DNA of 64,000 nt from Marinilabiliaceae bacterium JC017. Its GTDB lineage: Bacteria; Bacteroidota; Bacteroidia; Bacteroidales; Marinilabiliaceae. Below are positions 53,831 to 62,641 of this stretch, piece by piece (positions within the stretch are counted from its first letter, which is position 1; every line of letters starts with the position of its first letter). The notes beneath the pieces are model-generated. The model ran no database searches. It saw only the letters and a program-made list of their open reading frames with translations, and had not been told where the DNA came from. The stretch is taken from the NCBI GenBank assembly GCA_004296775.1, contig RHGE01000014.1, positions 1 to 64,000 of the forward strand, read 5' to 3'. Made by a program: the position numbers and the translations under genes.

Positions 53831-54946
53831 TTATAACTGTTTAAAATATTTTTCCAGTAATTCCTTGGCCGCTATAAATGAGCTTTTTTCATCATTGAGT
53901 ACCATTTGTTCAAACAAGGATATTTCATCTTTAATACCCGGATGCTGATAAAAATGATTACGCAGATTTTCATTGATGCTTTCAATCATCCAATATTTGG
54001 CTTGCGATCTTCGGTTGGATTCAAAATAATTGTTGGCTTTTGTTTGTTCAACATATTCCAGTACCATCTTCCAAATCTCATCAATGCCAATGCCTTTTAT
54101 GGACGAACAGGTTTTGACCTTGGGCTCCCAGCCTGATTTCGTAGGAGGGAAGAGGTGAAGTGCACTTTTATATTCAGCTTTGGCTAATTCTGCCCGCTGG
54201 ATGTTGTTGCCATCCGCTTTATTAACGGTTATGGCATCTGCCATTTCCATTATGCCGCGTTTAATACCTTGTAATTCATCTCCCGCACCGGCAATTTGGA
54301 GTAAAAGAAAGAAATCAACCATGGAGTGAACGGCTGTTTCTGACTGACCAACGCCCACTGTTTCAATAAAAATGGTATCGAAACCAGCTGCTTCACACAA
54401 GATGATGGTTTCACGTGTTTTACGAGCAACTCCACCTAATGAACCGGCAGAGGGAGAAGGGCGGATGTAGGCATCTTTTTCGCCGGATAGTTTCTCCATT
54501 CGAGTTTTGTCTCCAAGGATACTGCCTTTAGATCGTTCACTGGATGGATCGATGGCTAATACGGCTAGTTTTCCACCGTTATTGATAATGTGCATACCGA
54601 GTGCCTCAATGAAAGTACTTTTACCTGCTCCGGGGACCCCGGTGATGCCCAGTCGAATACTTTTGCCTGCATAGGGTAAACACTTCTCGATAATTTCCTG
54701 GGCCGTTTTTTGATGATCAGGGCGGGCGCTTTCTACTAAGGTGACTGCTCGACTGAGTATGGTAACATCCCCTTTCAGAATACCATCAACGTATTCCTCG
54801 GGGGAAAGAACGCGCTTTTTTCGTTTAAGGAAACGTTTAGCTGCTTCGGGATTTACCGATGGTCCTTGCTCAACTCCTTTGTTAACCTTAAGTCCTTTGT
54901 ATTTTGGATCATTCTCAGGATGATCCTGTGAACTGAATGAACTCAT
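53831..54946 (-). CDS. meaB: methylmalonyl-CoA mutase-associated GTPase MeaB (ArgK family)
   Basis: 371 residues, the usual MeaB length. The P-loop is GITGVPGAGKSTFIEALG, switch and Walker B regions include LAVLAIDPSSERSKGSILGDKTRM and FIETVGVGQSE, and the guanine-specificity segment is NKADGNN. MeaB guards and loads the B12-dependent methylmalonyl-CoA mutase, so the cell probably has a propionate/succinyl-CoA pathway. The mutase genes are not in the window. Confidence 0.95.
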   Translation of the reverse strand: MSSFSSQDHPENDPKYKGLKVNKGVEQGPSVNPEAAKRFLKRKKRVLSPEEYVDGILKGDVTILSRAVTLVESARPDHQKTAQEIIEKCLPYAGKSIRLGITGVPGAGKSTFIEALGMHIINNGGKLAVLAIDPSSERSKGSILGDKTRMEKLSGEKDAYIRPSPSAGSLGGVARKTRETIILCEAAGFDTIFIETVGVGQSETAVHSMVDFFLLLQIAGAGDELQGIKRGIMEMADAITVNKADGNNIQRAELAKAEYKSALHLFPPTKSGWEPKVKTCSSIKGIGIDEIWKMVLEYVEQTKANNYFESNRRSQAKYWMIESINENLRNHFYQHPGIKDEISLFEQMVLNDEKSSFIAAKELLEKYFKQL

Positions 54947-54972
54947 AGTAAAAATATTGCCGTTATAAAATA

Positions 54973-55006
54973 CAGCGGAGTGTTGATCTTTGCCAACCCT
55001 CCGCTG
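54973..55006 (-). terminator. hairpin between the DUF1573 gene and meaB
   Basis: CAGCGGAG and CTCCGCTG are exact complements, with inner GTTG/CAAC pairing. On the minus strand it follows the DUF1573 stop and precedes meaB by about 30 nt. The T run is weak, so it may be an attenuator rather than a full stop. Confidence 0.7.
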
Positions 55007-55041
55007 AAAAACTGTTTGTTAATATCTGTTCGAATAAGTGA

Positions 55042-56127
55042 TTATTGTACTTTCACTTTTCCTGAAATACGCAGTAAAACACTGGTACTTTTAGGATCAT
55101 TTGTGATAATAGTGACTGATTTATTTTGACGACCACTTTTTCCTGCAGAATTGAAGACTGCCAATATCTCAGTAGACTCGCCTGGTGATAAAATTGTTTT
55201 TTGTGGCTTGATAGCAGTACATCCACAAGAAGCTTTTACTTTACGAATTATCAGGTTAGATTTCCCATCATTTTTTACCTTGAAGGTATGTTCTACTTTA
55301 TCTCCTTGTTTTATCTCACCAAAATCAAAAACTTTTTCATTCATAGAAAGGATTGGTGCTTTGGCTTTCATCTCTGCTGTCCATGCATCAAAATTTTCTT
55401 CTATCGAAGCACTTAGAGTTAAGCGGTTTTTATAGTCTTTCTGATCATTTAGCATTAAAAAGATGTTATCAATCACAAAGCCCCAGTCATTTTTTAAGGA
55501 GGCATTATAAGTGGCTATCAATGCGCCGGCTTCTCCTGGTTTTAAAGTCTCAGGGACACTTTTAATGGTGACGTGTTTCGGCACATTGGTGAAGCCAATT
55601 TTTACAGCTTGCTGAGAAGAGTTGATTATTTTCAGTTGCTCTTCTTTTGTTTGATTCGGCCCCATTTTTGTGAATGACAAGTGAGAGGATTCTAAACGGA
55701 TATTTCCCATCACTCTCGGGTAAATATCTTCCATAGTTTTTTCTCTGGGTAAGACTTTCCCGGTAACGCGTAGAATGGTGGTTTTATTCTGAGCATTGGA
55801 TGAGACTGTAATTGTTTTATTAAAATTACCTGGTCTATTTCTAGGATTGAATGTTACCTCTACTTCACCTTTCCCTCCTGGAGGAATTGGTTGTTTCGTC
55901 CATTTGGGTGTTGTACAACCGCATGATGCCTGAACATGATGAATGACCAAGGGCTGCCCACCCGTATTGGTAAATTGGAATGCATAATTAACGAGCCCTT
56001 TATCTTCTTTTATTTCACCAAAGTTATGAATGACTTTTTCGAATGAAGCGCTTGGCTGAGCATGTTGACTATTGGCAAATTGCCCCATAAATAAGGCCAC
56101 CAAGCCTATGATTAATATTTTCTTCAT
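55042..56127 (-). CDS. DUF1573 secreted protein, two repeats
   Basis: About 361 residues from MKKILIIGLVALFMGQFANSQ (signal peptide); an ATG at 56151 adds eight residues. Two DUF1573 modules, at about 25-125 and 255-360, each have the hallmark I-x-x-V-x-A-S-C-G-C-T (HHVQASCGCTTPKW and RKVKASCGCTAIKP), GGKGE/PGEST and a C-terminal strand ending in ITGKV. These Ig-like domains are common in Bacteroidota surface proteins of unknown function. The two CGC motifs suggest a metal or redox feature. It is the most upstream of the leftward group with meaB and the TlpA genes. Confidence 0.9.
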   Translation of the reverse strand: MKKILIIGLVALFMGQFANSQHAQPSASFEKVIHNFGEIKEDKGLVNYAFQFTNTGGQPLVIHHVQASCGCTTPKWTKQPIPPGGKGEVEVTFNPRNRPGNFNKTITVSSNAQNKTTILRVTGKVLPREKTMEDIYPRVMGNIRLESSHLSFTKMGPNQTKEEQLKIINSSQQAVKIGFTNVPKHVTIKSVPETLKPGEAGALIATYNASLKNDWGFVIDNIFLMLNDQKDYKNRLTLSASIEENFDAWTAEMKAKAPILSMNEKVFDFGEIKQGDKVEHTFKVKNDGKSNLIIRKVKASCGCTAIKPQKTILSPGESTEILAVFNSAGKSGRQNKSVTIITNDPKSTSVLLRISGKVKVQ

Positions 56128-56625
56128 ATCATGTATGTTTTTTGTTAACAATGAGTTTCGATAATTTATATGGATTGCTCCAAACGTTGGTTTTTACGTA
56201 ACTCGAAGAAAATTGTTTTTCGTTCTGATATTAATATTTGACCCGCAAAAACCATACAAAACTATAAATTATTCAGTTTATATTATCTATGCTTTTCAAC
56301 ACAATTCAATTCATTCCCTGTTTTTCTGGGATTAAGTGTATTGAATGATGAATTTTGGAATAATGTATTTGGGTGTAGTATTTGGCGATTTCGTAGCGCA
56401 ATGATCGGATATAGAATGAATAGTCGTTTATTTATATGGGTTTTACTCAAATTAAAAATGTTCGTTTTTATATGGTTAGAGCCATTGAAATGAATTTATT
56501 ACAAAGGAGTATGACTAATTTCGGATGTGTAATAATTAGAATTCATTTTGTGAAGTGATATTTTGTTTCTAAGTATTAAAACACTTTGAATTGTTTTTTG
56601 AAAGTTTTTTTGTTTTTAAATGTGA
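56128..56625. other. gene-free AT-rich stretch
   Basis: 498 bp without a credible ORF, lying between two leftward genes. I see no strong palindrome, terminator or repeat. It probably holds the DUF1573 promoter. Confidence 0.4.
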
Positions 56626-57549
56626 CTAATGTTGGTGATGTCTTTCATCAACTATCATTCGTTTGTCATCTTTAACATTAAATTCCGGCTGTATTGTTGA
56701 ATGACTAATATTGAACTTCTCTTGGAGTAGGGTCTGAGCCTGGGTGACAATTTGTGAGGTTTCTGATATTGGTACGTCTTTTTCAATATCCAGATGGGCT
56801 TCCAGGTGGTATTCCATATCATTTAATTGCCAGATATGAATGTGATGGACATTTTTTACCAGTTTGATTTGCTTAAGGTGGTTTGCTATTTCGGTCATGT
56901 TAATATCAGATGGTGTGAATTGCATTAACACTTTAATGGTTTTTACCATGAGTTTCCAACTGGAAACGATGAGGTAGATGGCAATAATTACTGAGAGTAG
57001 GGCATCGATCCAGTCAATGTTGAAAAAGAACATGAGAAGACCACCTGCGAGAACAGCAATGGATGACAGCATGTCGGAAAACAAATGCAAATAGGCCGAA
57101 CGCATATTCATGTTGTTTCCGGCATGTTTTTTAACAATTAATACACTAATGCCATTAGCAACAATACTGAATCCGGCTAACCAGGCCACCATGGAAGCAT
57201 TGATTTCTGGCCCTGATTTCGCAACGAAGCGTTCGGATGCTTCAAATATCAAGTACATGGAAATGCCTAATAATGTGGCTGCATTTATAAAAGCAGCTAA
57301 TATTTCAGCTCTTTTATAGCCGTAGGATTGTTCAGGCGTATATTTCTTTTTGGAGAGCTTATTGGCAATAAAACTTATGACAAGGGCCATTACATCTGAG
57401 AAGTTGTGTAAAGCATCGGTTAATAATGATAAGCTATGGCTGAAAATTGCACCGATAACTTGAGCTACTGTAATGGCAATGTTGAGAAATATAGTCCATA
57501 AAAGACTTTTACCTTTTAAATCTGGGTGGTGATGGTGTTCGGATGACAT
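56626..57549 (-). CDS. cation diffusion facilitator (Zn2+/Cd2+ type)
   Basis: 307 residues with histidine-rich ends (SSEHHHHPDLKG at the N-terminus, DERHHQH at the C-terminus). Six membrane segments lie within residues about 15-205, with the CDF metal site LLTDALHNFSDV (HxxxD) in TM2 and YLHLFSDMLSS in TM5. The cytoplasmic C-terminal domain has VHHIHIWQLNDMEYHLEAHL. It exports Zn2+ or related ions by proton antiport. It is divergent from the hexosaminidase gene. Confidence 0.93.
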   Translation of the reverse strand: MSSEHHHHPDLKGKSLLWTIFLNIAITVAQVIGAIFSHSLSLLTDALHNFSDVMALVISFIANKLSKKKYTPEQSYGYKRAEILAAFINAATLLGISMYLIFEASERFVAKSGPEINASMVAWLAGFSIVANGISVLIVKKHAGNNMNMRSAYLHLFSDMLSSIAVLAGGLLMFFFNIDWIDALLSVIIAIYLIVSSWKLMVKTIKVLMQFTPSDINMTEIANHLKQIKLVKNVHHIHIWQLNDMEYHLEAHLDIEKDVPISETSQIVTQAQTLLQEKFNISHSTIQPEFNVKDDKRMIVDERHHQH

Positions 57550-57619
57550 AGGATTGTTTTTTTATAAAAACACAAAAATGTATAATTAGTTGTGTCTGCA
57601 CTAATTAAATGGAAAGATA

Positions 57620-57651
57620 TTTGTTGCTTAGGCTAAGCAAGGTTATTTTTG
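57620..57651 (+). promoter_or_regulatory. promoter of the beta-hexosaminidase gene
   Basis: TTTG (57620-57623), a 20-bp spacer and TATTTTTG (57644-57651) match the Bacteroidota promoter almost perfectly, 39 bp before the start. Confidence 0.7.
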
Positions 57652-57689
57652 AAAGGAAAGAAAATAATTAGGAAGCAAATAGTCATAAA

Positions 57690-60017
57690 ATGAAAAACAA
57701 ATCAGTTTACATTACTTTATTATTTGTAGGGCTCTTAGTCATGAGTTGTACCCTTACGAATAAAGAACAAAGTGAATACAATATTATTCCTTTACCAAAG
57801 CAGATAAATAAAGGTACAGGTGAATTTACGCTGAATGAGAAAACTACTATTGTTTTTTCCAGTTTAGACAAGGAAAGTCAGGTGGTGGTTAATTATATGG
57901 TTGATCTTCTCAGGCCTTCAACCGGATTTGAGTTACCGGTAGTAACTGAGAAACCTTCCGGTAATTTTATTGAACTGGTAATTTCGCCGGAAATGAAGGG
58001 GCATAGAGGAGTATATCATTTTAATGTTACTTCTGATGCAGTTATTATCAGAGCTCCGGAAGCCATTGGTTTGTTTTATGGCATTCAAACCATGCGACAG
58101 ATGCTTCCGGTTAATGTAGAGCATAAAACGGTGCAACAAGGAATAAAATGGAACATACCTGCCGCTACGATTATAGATGAACCACGTTTTAAATACAGGG
58201 GACTGCACCTGGATGTTGGGCGGCATTTTTTTCCTGTGAGTTTTATTAAAAAGAATCTTGACCTTTTGGCCCTGCATAAAATGAATGTATTTCATTGGCA
58301 TTTGACGGAGGACCAGGGATGGCGAATTGAAATAAAGAAATATCCAAAGTTGATGGAGGTAGCCAGTCAGCGTAAAGAAACACTTATCGGACATGGTGGT
58401 CGACCTCCGTTTAAGTATGATGGGAAACCTTATGGAGGTTATTATACCCAGGAAGAGGTAAAGGAAGTTGTAGCTTATGCGAAGGAACGGTTCATTACGG
58501 TAATTCCGGAGATTGAATTGCCTGGGCATTCACAAGCAGCACTAGCGGCTTATCCGTATATTGGTTGTACAGGTGGGCCCTATGAAACAGCTACCAGATG
58601 GGGCGTTTTTGATGAGGTATTTTGTGCTGGAAATGAGCAGACATTTAAATTTCTTGAAGATGTATTAACAGAAGTGATTGAGTTATTTCCATCGGAATAC
58701 ATACATATTGGTGGGGATGAGTGTCCTAAAACACGCTGGAAGACATGTAAGAAATGCCAAAATCGAATTAAGAATGAAGGGCTGAAAGATGAACACGAAC
58801 TTCAAAGTTATTTCATTCATCGAATTGAGAATTTTCTTTTATCTAAAGGGCGCAGGATTATTGGTTGGGATGAAATTTTAGAAGGAGGATTGGCGCCAGA
58901 GGCAACAGTGATGAGTTGGCGTGGTGAAGCCGGAGGAATTGAAGCTGCCAAACAAGGACATGATGTTATAATGACACCGAATGCGTCTCTTTACTTTGAC
59001 CATTATCAGACTGATCCTAAAAATGAGCCGTTAGCTATTGGCGGATTTACGCCTTTGGAAGATGTATATGCTTATGATCCCATTCCTGCTGAATTAACTG
59101 CAGAGGAAGCTAAGTATGTATTGGGAGCCCAAGCCAATGTGTGGACTGAATATATGAAAGAATCAAATTATGTGGAATACATGGTTTATCCAAGGGCTTG
59201 TGCGTTGGCAGAGGTTTGCTGGACGCCATTGGAGCGAAAAGATTGGAGAAATTTCAGACAAAGAATGGAAAATCATTTTAACCGTTTGAAAGCATTGGAT
59301 GTAAACTATTTTTATGAAGTGCCTAAGCCGGTTACAGAAACTCAAAATATTGGATTTATTGAGTCGGCAGAAATTGCATTGGATGTGCCGGTTAATGATG
59401 TGGAAATTCGTTACACCATTGATAACAGCGAACCCTCTGCTAAGTCTTTGTTGTATAGTAAGCCTGTTGTGGTTAAAAACACAGGTACGTTAAAAGCCAT
59501 TACCATTAAAAAGGAGAATGGAGACCAGAGTGAACCTTTGGTGGTTGAATATGAGAAATTGGAATATTTGAATCCACTGTCAGAAAAGCAATCAGACATG
59601 TCTGGTGGTTTAAAGTATACGGTGCATGAAGGTAATTTCAAGTCTATAAAGGAGATTGTAAACAGTCAGTCTTCTGGAAGTGGAAAGCTGGATGTTTCTT
59701 TTATGCCTGCTGATTTGCCCCTGGATAGCTATGGTTTGGTTATAACGGGTCATTTATTAATCAGCCAGGACGGTGTTTATCAATTCTCAACTACATCTGA
59801 TGATGGTAGTGCTTTGTATTTGTCCGATAAGTTGGTGGTGAATAATGATGGTTTGCATGGAGCAAAGAAAGAATACGGTAATGTTGCTCTTAATGCGGGA
59901 CTTCATCCGGTGCGTATTTTATATTTTCAGGCCGGTGGCGGTCAAAAGCTTGAAATTACAATGAATAGGGAAGGTGAAGCAGAAAAGTTTTTAACTCCTG
60001 CCGATTTTAAGAATTAA
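57690..60017 (+). CDS. GH20 beta-N-acetylhexosaminidase lipoprotein with PA14 domain
   Basis: 775 residues with lipobox VMSC at about residue 20. Residues about 28-165 are the GH20b domain, and about 168-520 the GH20 barrel with FHWHLTEDQGWRIEIK, ELPGHSQAALAAYP and the catalytic pair D343-E344 in HIGGDEC. About 550-620 is a chitobiase C-terminal-like domain. About 635-770 is a PA14 domain (SQDGVYQFSTTSDDGSALYLSDKLVVNNDG). It removes terminal GlcNAc/GalNAc from chitin fragments, peptidoglycan or glycans on the cell surface or in the periplasm. It is monocistronic, outside the starch locus. Confidence 0.95.
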   Translation: MKNKSVYITLLFVGLLVMSCTLTNKEQSEYNIIPLPKQINKGTGEFTLNEKTTIVFSSLDKESQVVVNYMVDLLRPSTGFELPVVTEKPSGNFIELVISPEMKGHRGVYHFNVTSDAVIIRAPEAIGLFYGIQTMRQMLPVNVEHKTVQQGIKWNIPAATIIDEPRFKYRGLHLDVGRHFFPVSFIKKNLDLLALHKMNVFHWHLTEDQGWRIEIKKYPKLMEVASQRKETLIGHGGRPPFKYDGKPYGGYYTQEEVKEVVAYAKERFITVIPEIELPGHSQAALAAYPYIGCTGGPYETATRWGVFDEVFCAGNEQTFKFLEDVLTEVIELFPSEYIHIGGDECPKTRWKTCKKCQNRIKNEGLKDEHELQSYFIHRIENFLLSKGRRIIGWDEILEGGLAPEATVMSWRGEAGGIEAAKQGHDVIMTPNASLYFDHYQTDPKNEPLAIGGFTPLEDVYAYDPIPAELTAEEAKYVLGAQANVWTEYMKESNYVEYMVYPRACALAEVCWTPLERKDWRNFRQRMENHFNRLKALDVNYFYEVPKPVTETQNIGFIESAEIALDVPVNDVEIRYTIDNSEPSAKSLLYSKPVVVKNTGTLKAITIKKENGDQSEPLVVEYEKLEYLNPLSEKQSDMSGGLKYTVHEGNFKSIKEIVNSQSSGSGKLDVSFMPADLPLDSYGLVITGHLLISQDGVYQFSTTSDDGSALYLSDKLVVNNDGLHGAKKEYGNVALNAGLHPVRILYFQAGGGQKLEITMNREGEAEKFLTPADFKN

Positions 60018-60037
60018 AAGAAAAGCATAGCGATGTT

Positions 60038-60066
60038 AAAGGCAGCTACATGGCTGCCTTTTTTTG
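60038..60066 (+). terminator. intrinsic terminator after the hexosaminidase gene
   Basis: AAAGGCAGC and GCTGCCTTT flank a 6-nt loop and are followed by T7. Confidence 0.9.
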
Positions 60067-60107
60067 TTAAAAAACATTGTTTCAATTTTATAAAGAGTCA
60101 AAGGCTA

Positions 60108-60115
60108 TATCTTTG
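60108..60115 (+). promoter_or_regulatory. -7 element of the TauE/SafE gene
   Basis: TATCTTTG matches TAnnTTTG 20 bp before the start codon. The -33 region is only T-rich. Confidence 0.45.
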
Positions 60116-60134
60116 CCTTTAAATAAGTGGATCT

Positions 60135-60503
60135 ATGTCAGCAACACAAATTATTATCCTTTTGGTAATTGGATTGCTTGGAGGAATCGTTAGTGGCGCA
60201 TTAGGGGTTGGTGGTGGAATTATTATTGTTCCCGCGCTGGTCTTTTTCATGGGGTATTCCCAACATTTGGCACAAGGCACGAGTTTGGCTATTCTCTTGC
60301 CACCAACAGGTATTTTAGCTGCGATGCAATACTATAAAAATGGGTTTGTGGATATTAAAGTTGCAATTATACTCATGTTAATTTTTGTTTTGGGTGCCTA
60401 TTTGGGGAGTATGATCTCATTAAATATTCCTGCGAAAACATTGAAGAAAGTATTTGGCATATTTATGCTTCTTGTGTCGATTAAGATTATTTTTAGCAAA
60501 TAG
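60135..60503 (+). CDS. half-size TauE/SafE-type membrane transporter
   Basis: 122 residues, about half the usual TauE/SafE length of ~250. Four membrane helices carry the family hallmark GGIVSGALGVGGGIIIVPAL and the loop GYSQHLAQGTSLAILLPPTGILAAMQYYKNG. The protein ends cleanly after the fourth helix, and the following frame has no second half, so it may work as a homodimer. The substrate in the family is a sulfonate, sulfite or other anion; here unknown. It is 8 bp before the M20D amidohydrolase gene, so the two are cotranscribed. Confidence 0.88.
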   Translation: MSATQIIILLVIGLLGGIVSGALGVGGGIIIVPALVFFMGYSQHLAQGTSLAILLPPTGILAAMQYYKNGFVDIKVAIILMLIFVLGAYLGSMISLNIPAKTLKKVFGIFMLLVSIKIIFSK

Positions 60504-60511
60504 TTCAGTAT

Positions 60512-61696
60512 ATGGAGTTAAGAAAAGGTGTTCAGCAATTAGCGGCTCAGTATTCGCAAGAGGTAATTGAAATAAGAAGACACCTACATCAGTATCCGGA
60601 GTTGTCCTTTCAAGAATATCACACATCAAAATATATTCAGGGAAAGTTGGAAGAATATGGAATCCCTTTTAGGGCAGGGTATGTCAAAACGGGGATTGTA
60701 GGTAGAATTGAGGGGAGAAATAAAGATAAGCGTGTCATTGCTTTACGTGCAGATATGGATGCTCTGCCTATCGTGGAGGAGAAACATTTACCATTTCGGT
60801 CACAAAATGAGGGAGTGATGCATGCCTGTGGGCATGATGCTCATTCAGCTGCACTTTTGGGAGCAGCTAAAATATTATCAACACTGAAAGAATATTGGGA
60901 GGGAACCATTTTATTAATCTTTCAACCGGGGGAAGAGGTTTTTCCGGGGGGGGCCAAACTAATGATGGAAGAGGGCGCTTTTGATGAGGTGAAACCTGAG
61001 CTGATTATAGGACAACATGTCTTACCGAATATGCCTGTTGGGCATGTTGGCTTTAAAGAAGGCATGTACATGGCTTCGGGAGATGAAGTGTATTTAACGG
61101 TAAAGGGGAAGGGTGGACATGGAGCTTTGCCTCATACTTTAAATGATACCGTATTGATTGCTTCTCATATCATTGTCAATTTGCAACAGATTGTTAGCAG
61201 AATGGTGCCTGCTAATATTCCCACTGTCTTATCTTTTGGAAAAGTAATAGCCAATGGGGCTACGAATGTTATACCCGAAAAAGTTGAAATAGCTGGTACG
61301 TTAAGAACGATGGATGAAAAATACCGGGTAATTATAAAAGAAAAGATTCGGAAGATTGCTCAAATGACTGCCGAGTCAATGGATGCTGAATGTGAAGTTG
61401 ATATTAAAGATGGATACCCGGTTGTGTTTAACGATGTGGAAGTAACCCGGCGCGCTAAACAGGCGGCAGCAGAGTATTTGGGAGATGGACAGGTAGAAGA
61501 AATGGATATTCGTATGACAGCCGAAGATTTTGGATATTATTCACTAAAATATCCAACGACATTTTACCGCTTCGGTGTTCAGCAGGATGGCGGTGTGGTC
61601 GGGCAACTGCATACGCCTGGATTTATTCTGAATGAAGCAGCATTGGAAACGGCATTTGGTACATTAGCTTGGTTGGCAATTCGTTCCTTAGAATAA
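60512..61696 (+). CDS. M20D family amidohydrolase (IAA-amino acid hydrolase type)
   Basis: 394 residues, cytoplasmic. Metal ligands are in MHACGHDAHSAALLG (CGH, DAH), QPGEEVFPGGAKLM (catalytic Glu), GQHVLPNMPVG and a late His in QLHTPGFILNE. A dimerisation domain sits at about 175-290. It splits N-acyl amino acids or similar amides. It follows the TauE/SafE-like gene by 8 bp, so substrate import or product export may be linked; this is inference. Confidence 0.93.
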   Translation: MELRKGVQQLAAQYSQEVIEIRRHLHQYPELSFQEYHTSKYIQGKLEEYGIPFRAGYVKTGIVGRIEGRNKDKRVIALRADMDALPIVEEKHLPFRSQNEGVMHACGHDAHSAALLGAAKILSTLKEYWEGTILLIFQPGEEVFPGGAKLMMEEGAFDEVKPELIIGQHVLPNMPVGHVGFKEGMYMASGDEVYLTVKGKGGHGALPHTLNDTVLIASHIIVNLQQIVSRMVPANIPTVLSFGKVIANGATNVIPEKVEIAGTLRTMDEKYRVIIKEKIRKIAQMTAESMDAECEVDIKDGYPVVFNDVEVTRRAKQAAAEYLGDGQVEEMDIRMTAEDFGYYSLKYPTTFYRFGVQQDGGVVGQLHTPGFILNEAALETAFGTLAWLAIRSLE

Positions 61697-61699
61697 GGG

Positions 61700-61719
61700 G
61701 GCGATATAAAGATATCGCC
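61700..61719 (+). terminator. hairpin after the M20D gene
   Basis: GGCGATAT (61700-61707) and ATATCGCC (61712-61719) are perfect complements around AAAG. No T run follows, so termination is uncertain. Confidence 0.45.
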
Positions 61720-61817
61720 GGGGAAATAAAATAATAAAAGACCTTAAAGACTTGTTTATAACGTTTAAAAATAGGCTATTTTCCACGGCGTTTGTTTTTT
61801 TTATAAAAAAAAGCCAA

Positions 61818-61825
61818 TAATTTTG
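61818..61825 (+). promoter_or_regulatory. -7 element of the ferredoxin gene
   Basis: TAATTTTG matches TAnnTTTG 32 bp before the ferredoxin start. A TTTG lies at 61791-61794, 23 bp upstream. Confidence 0.5.
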
Positions 61826-61857
61826 CTCCCATAATTGAAACCTAAATACGTAAAAAA

Positions 61858-62028
61858 ATGGCATACGTAATTAACGATGATTGTATCGCATGTGGTACAT
61901 GTATTGACGAATGTCCGGTAGAAGCTATCTCTGAAGGTGATATCTATAAAATCGATCCGGAAACCTGTACTGATTGCGGAACTTGTGCAGATGTTTGTCC
62001 AACAGAGGCAATTCACCCTGCGAAGTAA
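61858..62028 (+). CDS. 2[4Fe-4S] bacterial-type ferredoxin
   Basis: A 56-residue protein. Two CxxCxxCxxxCP clusters are seen: C-I-A-C-G-T-C-I-D-E-C-P near the start and C-T-D-C-G-T-C-A-D-V-C-P in the second half, each followed by xEAI. This is the standard clostridial-type ferredoxin, a low-potential electron carrier for enzymes such as pyruvate:ferredoxin oxidoreductase or hydrogenase. Its presence points to anaerobic or fermentative metabolism. It has its own promoter and terminator. A 71-codon ORF on the opposite strand (61801-62016) is its shadow. Confidence 0.96.
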   Translation: MAYVINDDCIACGTCIDECPVEAISEGDIYKIDPETCTDCGTCADVCPTEAIHPAK

Positions 62029-62035
62029 AGATATT

Positions 62036-62062
62036 AAGCCCCGTTTTAACGGGGCTTTTTTT
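62036..62062. terminator. bidirectional terminator after the ferredoxin gene
   Basis: AAGCCCCGTT and AACGGGGCTT form a perfect stem with a 2-nt loop, followed by T runs. It also lies at the end of the convergent cyclo-ligase gene. Confidence 0.92.
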
Positions 62063-62629
62063 TTACTTTATTATATGATGATCCGGTGAAATTACAGCAT
62101 CCAGTTTGTAATCATGTGGTTCTACCGGAACATTTTTAACCATCTGAAAATCGTAAGCTAATCCTATCGTTTTTGCCTGTGGGATTCGATTTAAAATCCT
62201 GTCATAATAACCTTTCCCTCGTCCCATTCGATTCCCAAACTGGTCAAAAGCCATACCTGGAACGAAAACCAGTTCAATCAATGATTCATTCATTAAACGT
62301 GTGCCATCAGGTTCGGGAATGCCATATCGTTCGCCGGGCTTTAAGGATTCTTCTCCCTCAAATAGACAGATCTCCAAATTATCTCCTTTAACTACCGGTA
62401 GATAGATGTTTTTCTCCTGGTACCATTTTTTTACGAAGTTCTGAGTGTTTACTTCATCATCCATGGACCAGTAAAACAGAATATTTTGTGCCTGCTCAAA
62501 CAGATTATGCGTTTCAACTTGTTTGAAGATAGCATCTGTTTGTTTCATTTTGATCTCTTCGTTCAGGGCACTTTTCTGATTACGGATCTGTTGGCGTAAT
62601 GCCTTCTTTAATTTCTTTATATCCTCCAT
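62063..62629 (-). CDS. 5-formyltetrahydrofolate cyclo-ligase
   Basis: 188 residues, full length. It shows KKALRQQIRNQKSALNEE at the N-terminus, FYWSMDDEVNTQNFV, LPVVKGDNLEI, ERYGIPEP and the signature GNRMGRGKGYYDRIL with ATP- and folate-binding residues. It converts 5-formyl-THF to 5,10-methenyl-THF with ATP. It starts 12 bp after the nitrilase-family gene on the same strand, so they form a small operon. Confidence 0.94.
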   Translation of the reverse strand: MEDIKKLKKALRQQIRNQKSALNEEIKMKQTDAIFKQVETHNLFEQAQNILFYWSMDDEVNTQNFVKKWYQEKNIYLPVVKGDNLEICLFEGEESLKPGERYGIPEPDGTRLMNESLIELVFVPGMAFDQFGNRMGRGKGYYDRILNRIPQAKTIGLAYDFQMVKNVPVEPHDYKLDAVISPDHHIIK

Positions 62630-62641
62630 ATGTTTTTATTG

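Noticed and set aside
61801-62016. 71-codon leftward ORF
   Set aside because: It is antisense to the clearly real 2[4Fe-4S] ferredoxin gene at 61858-62028.
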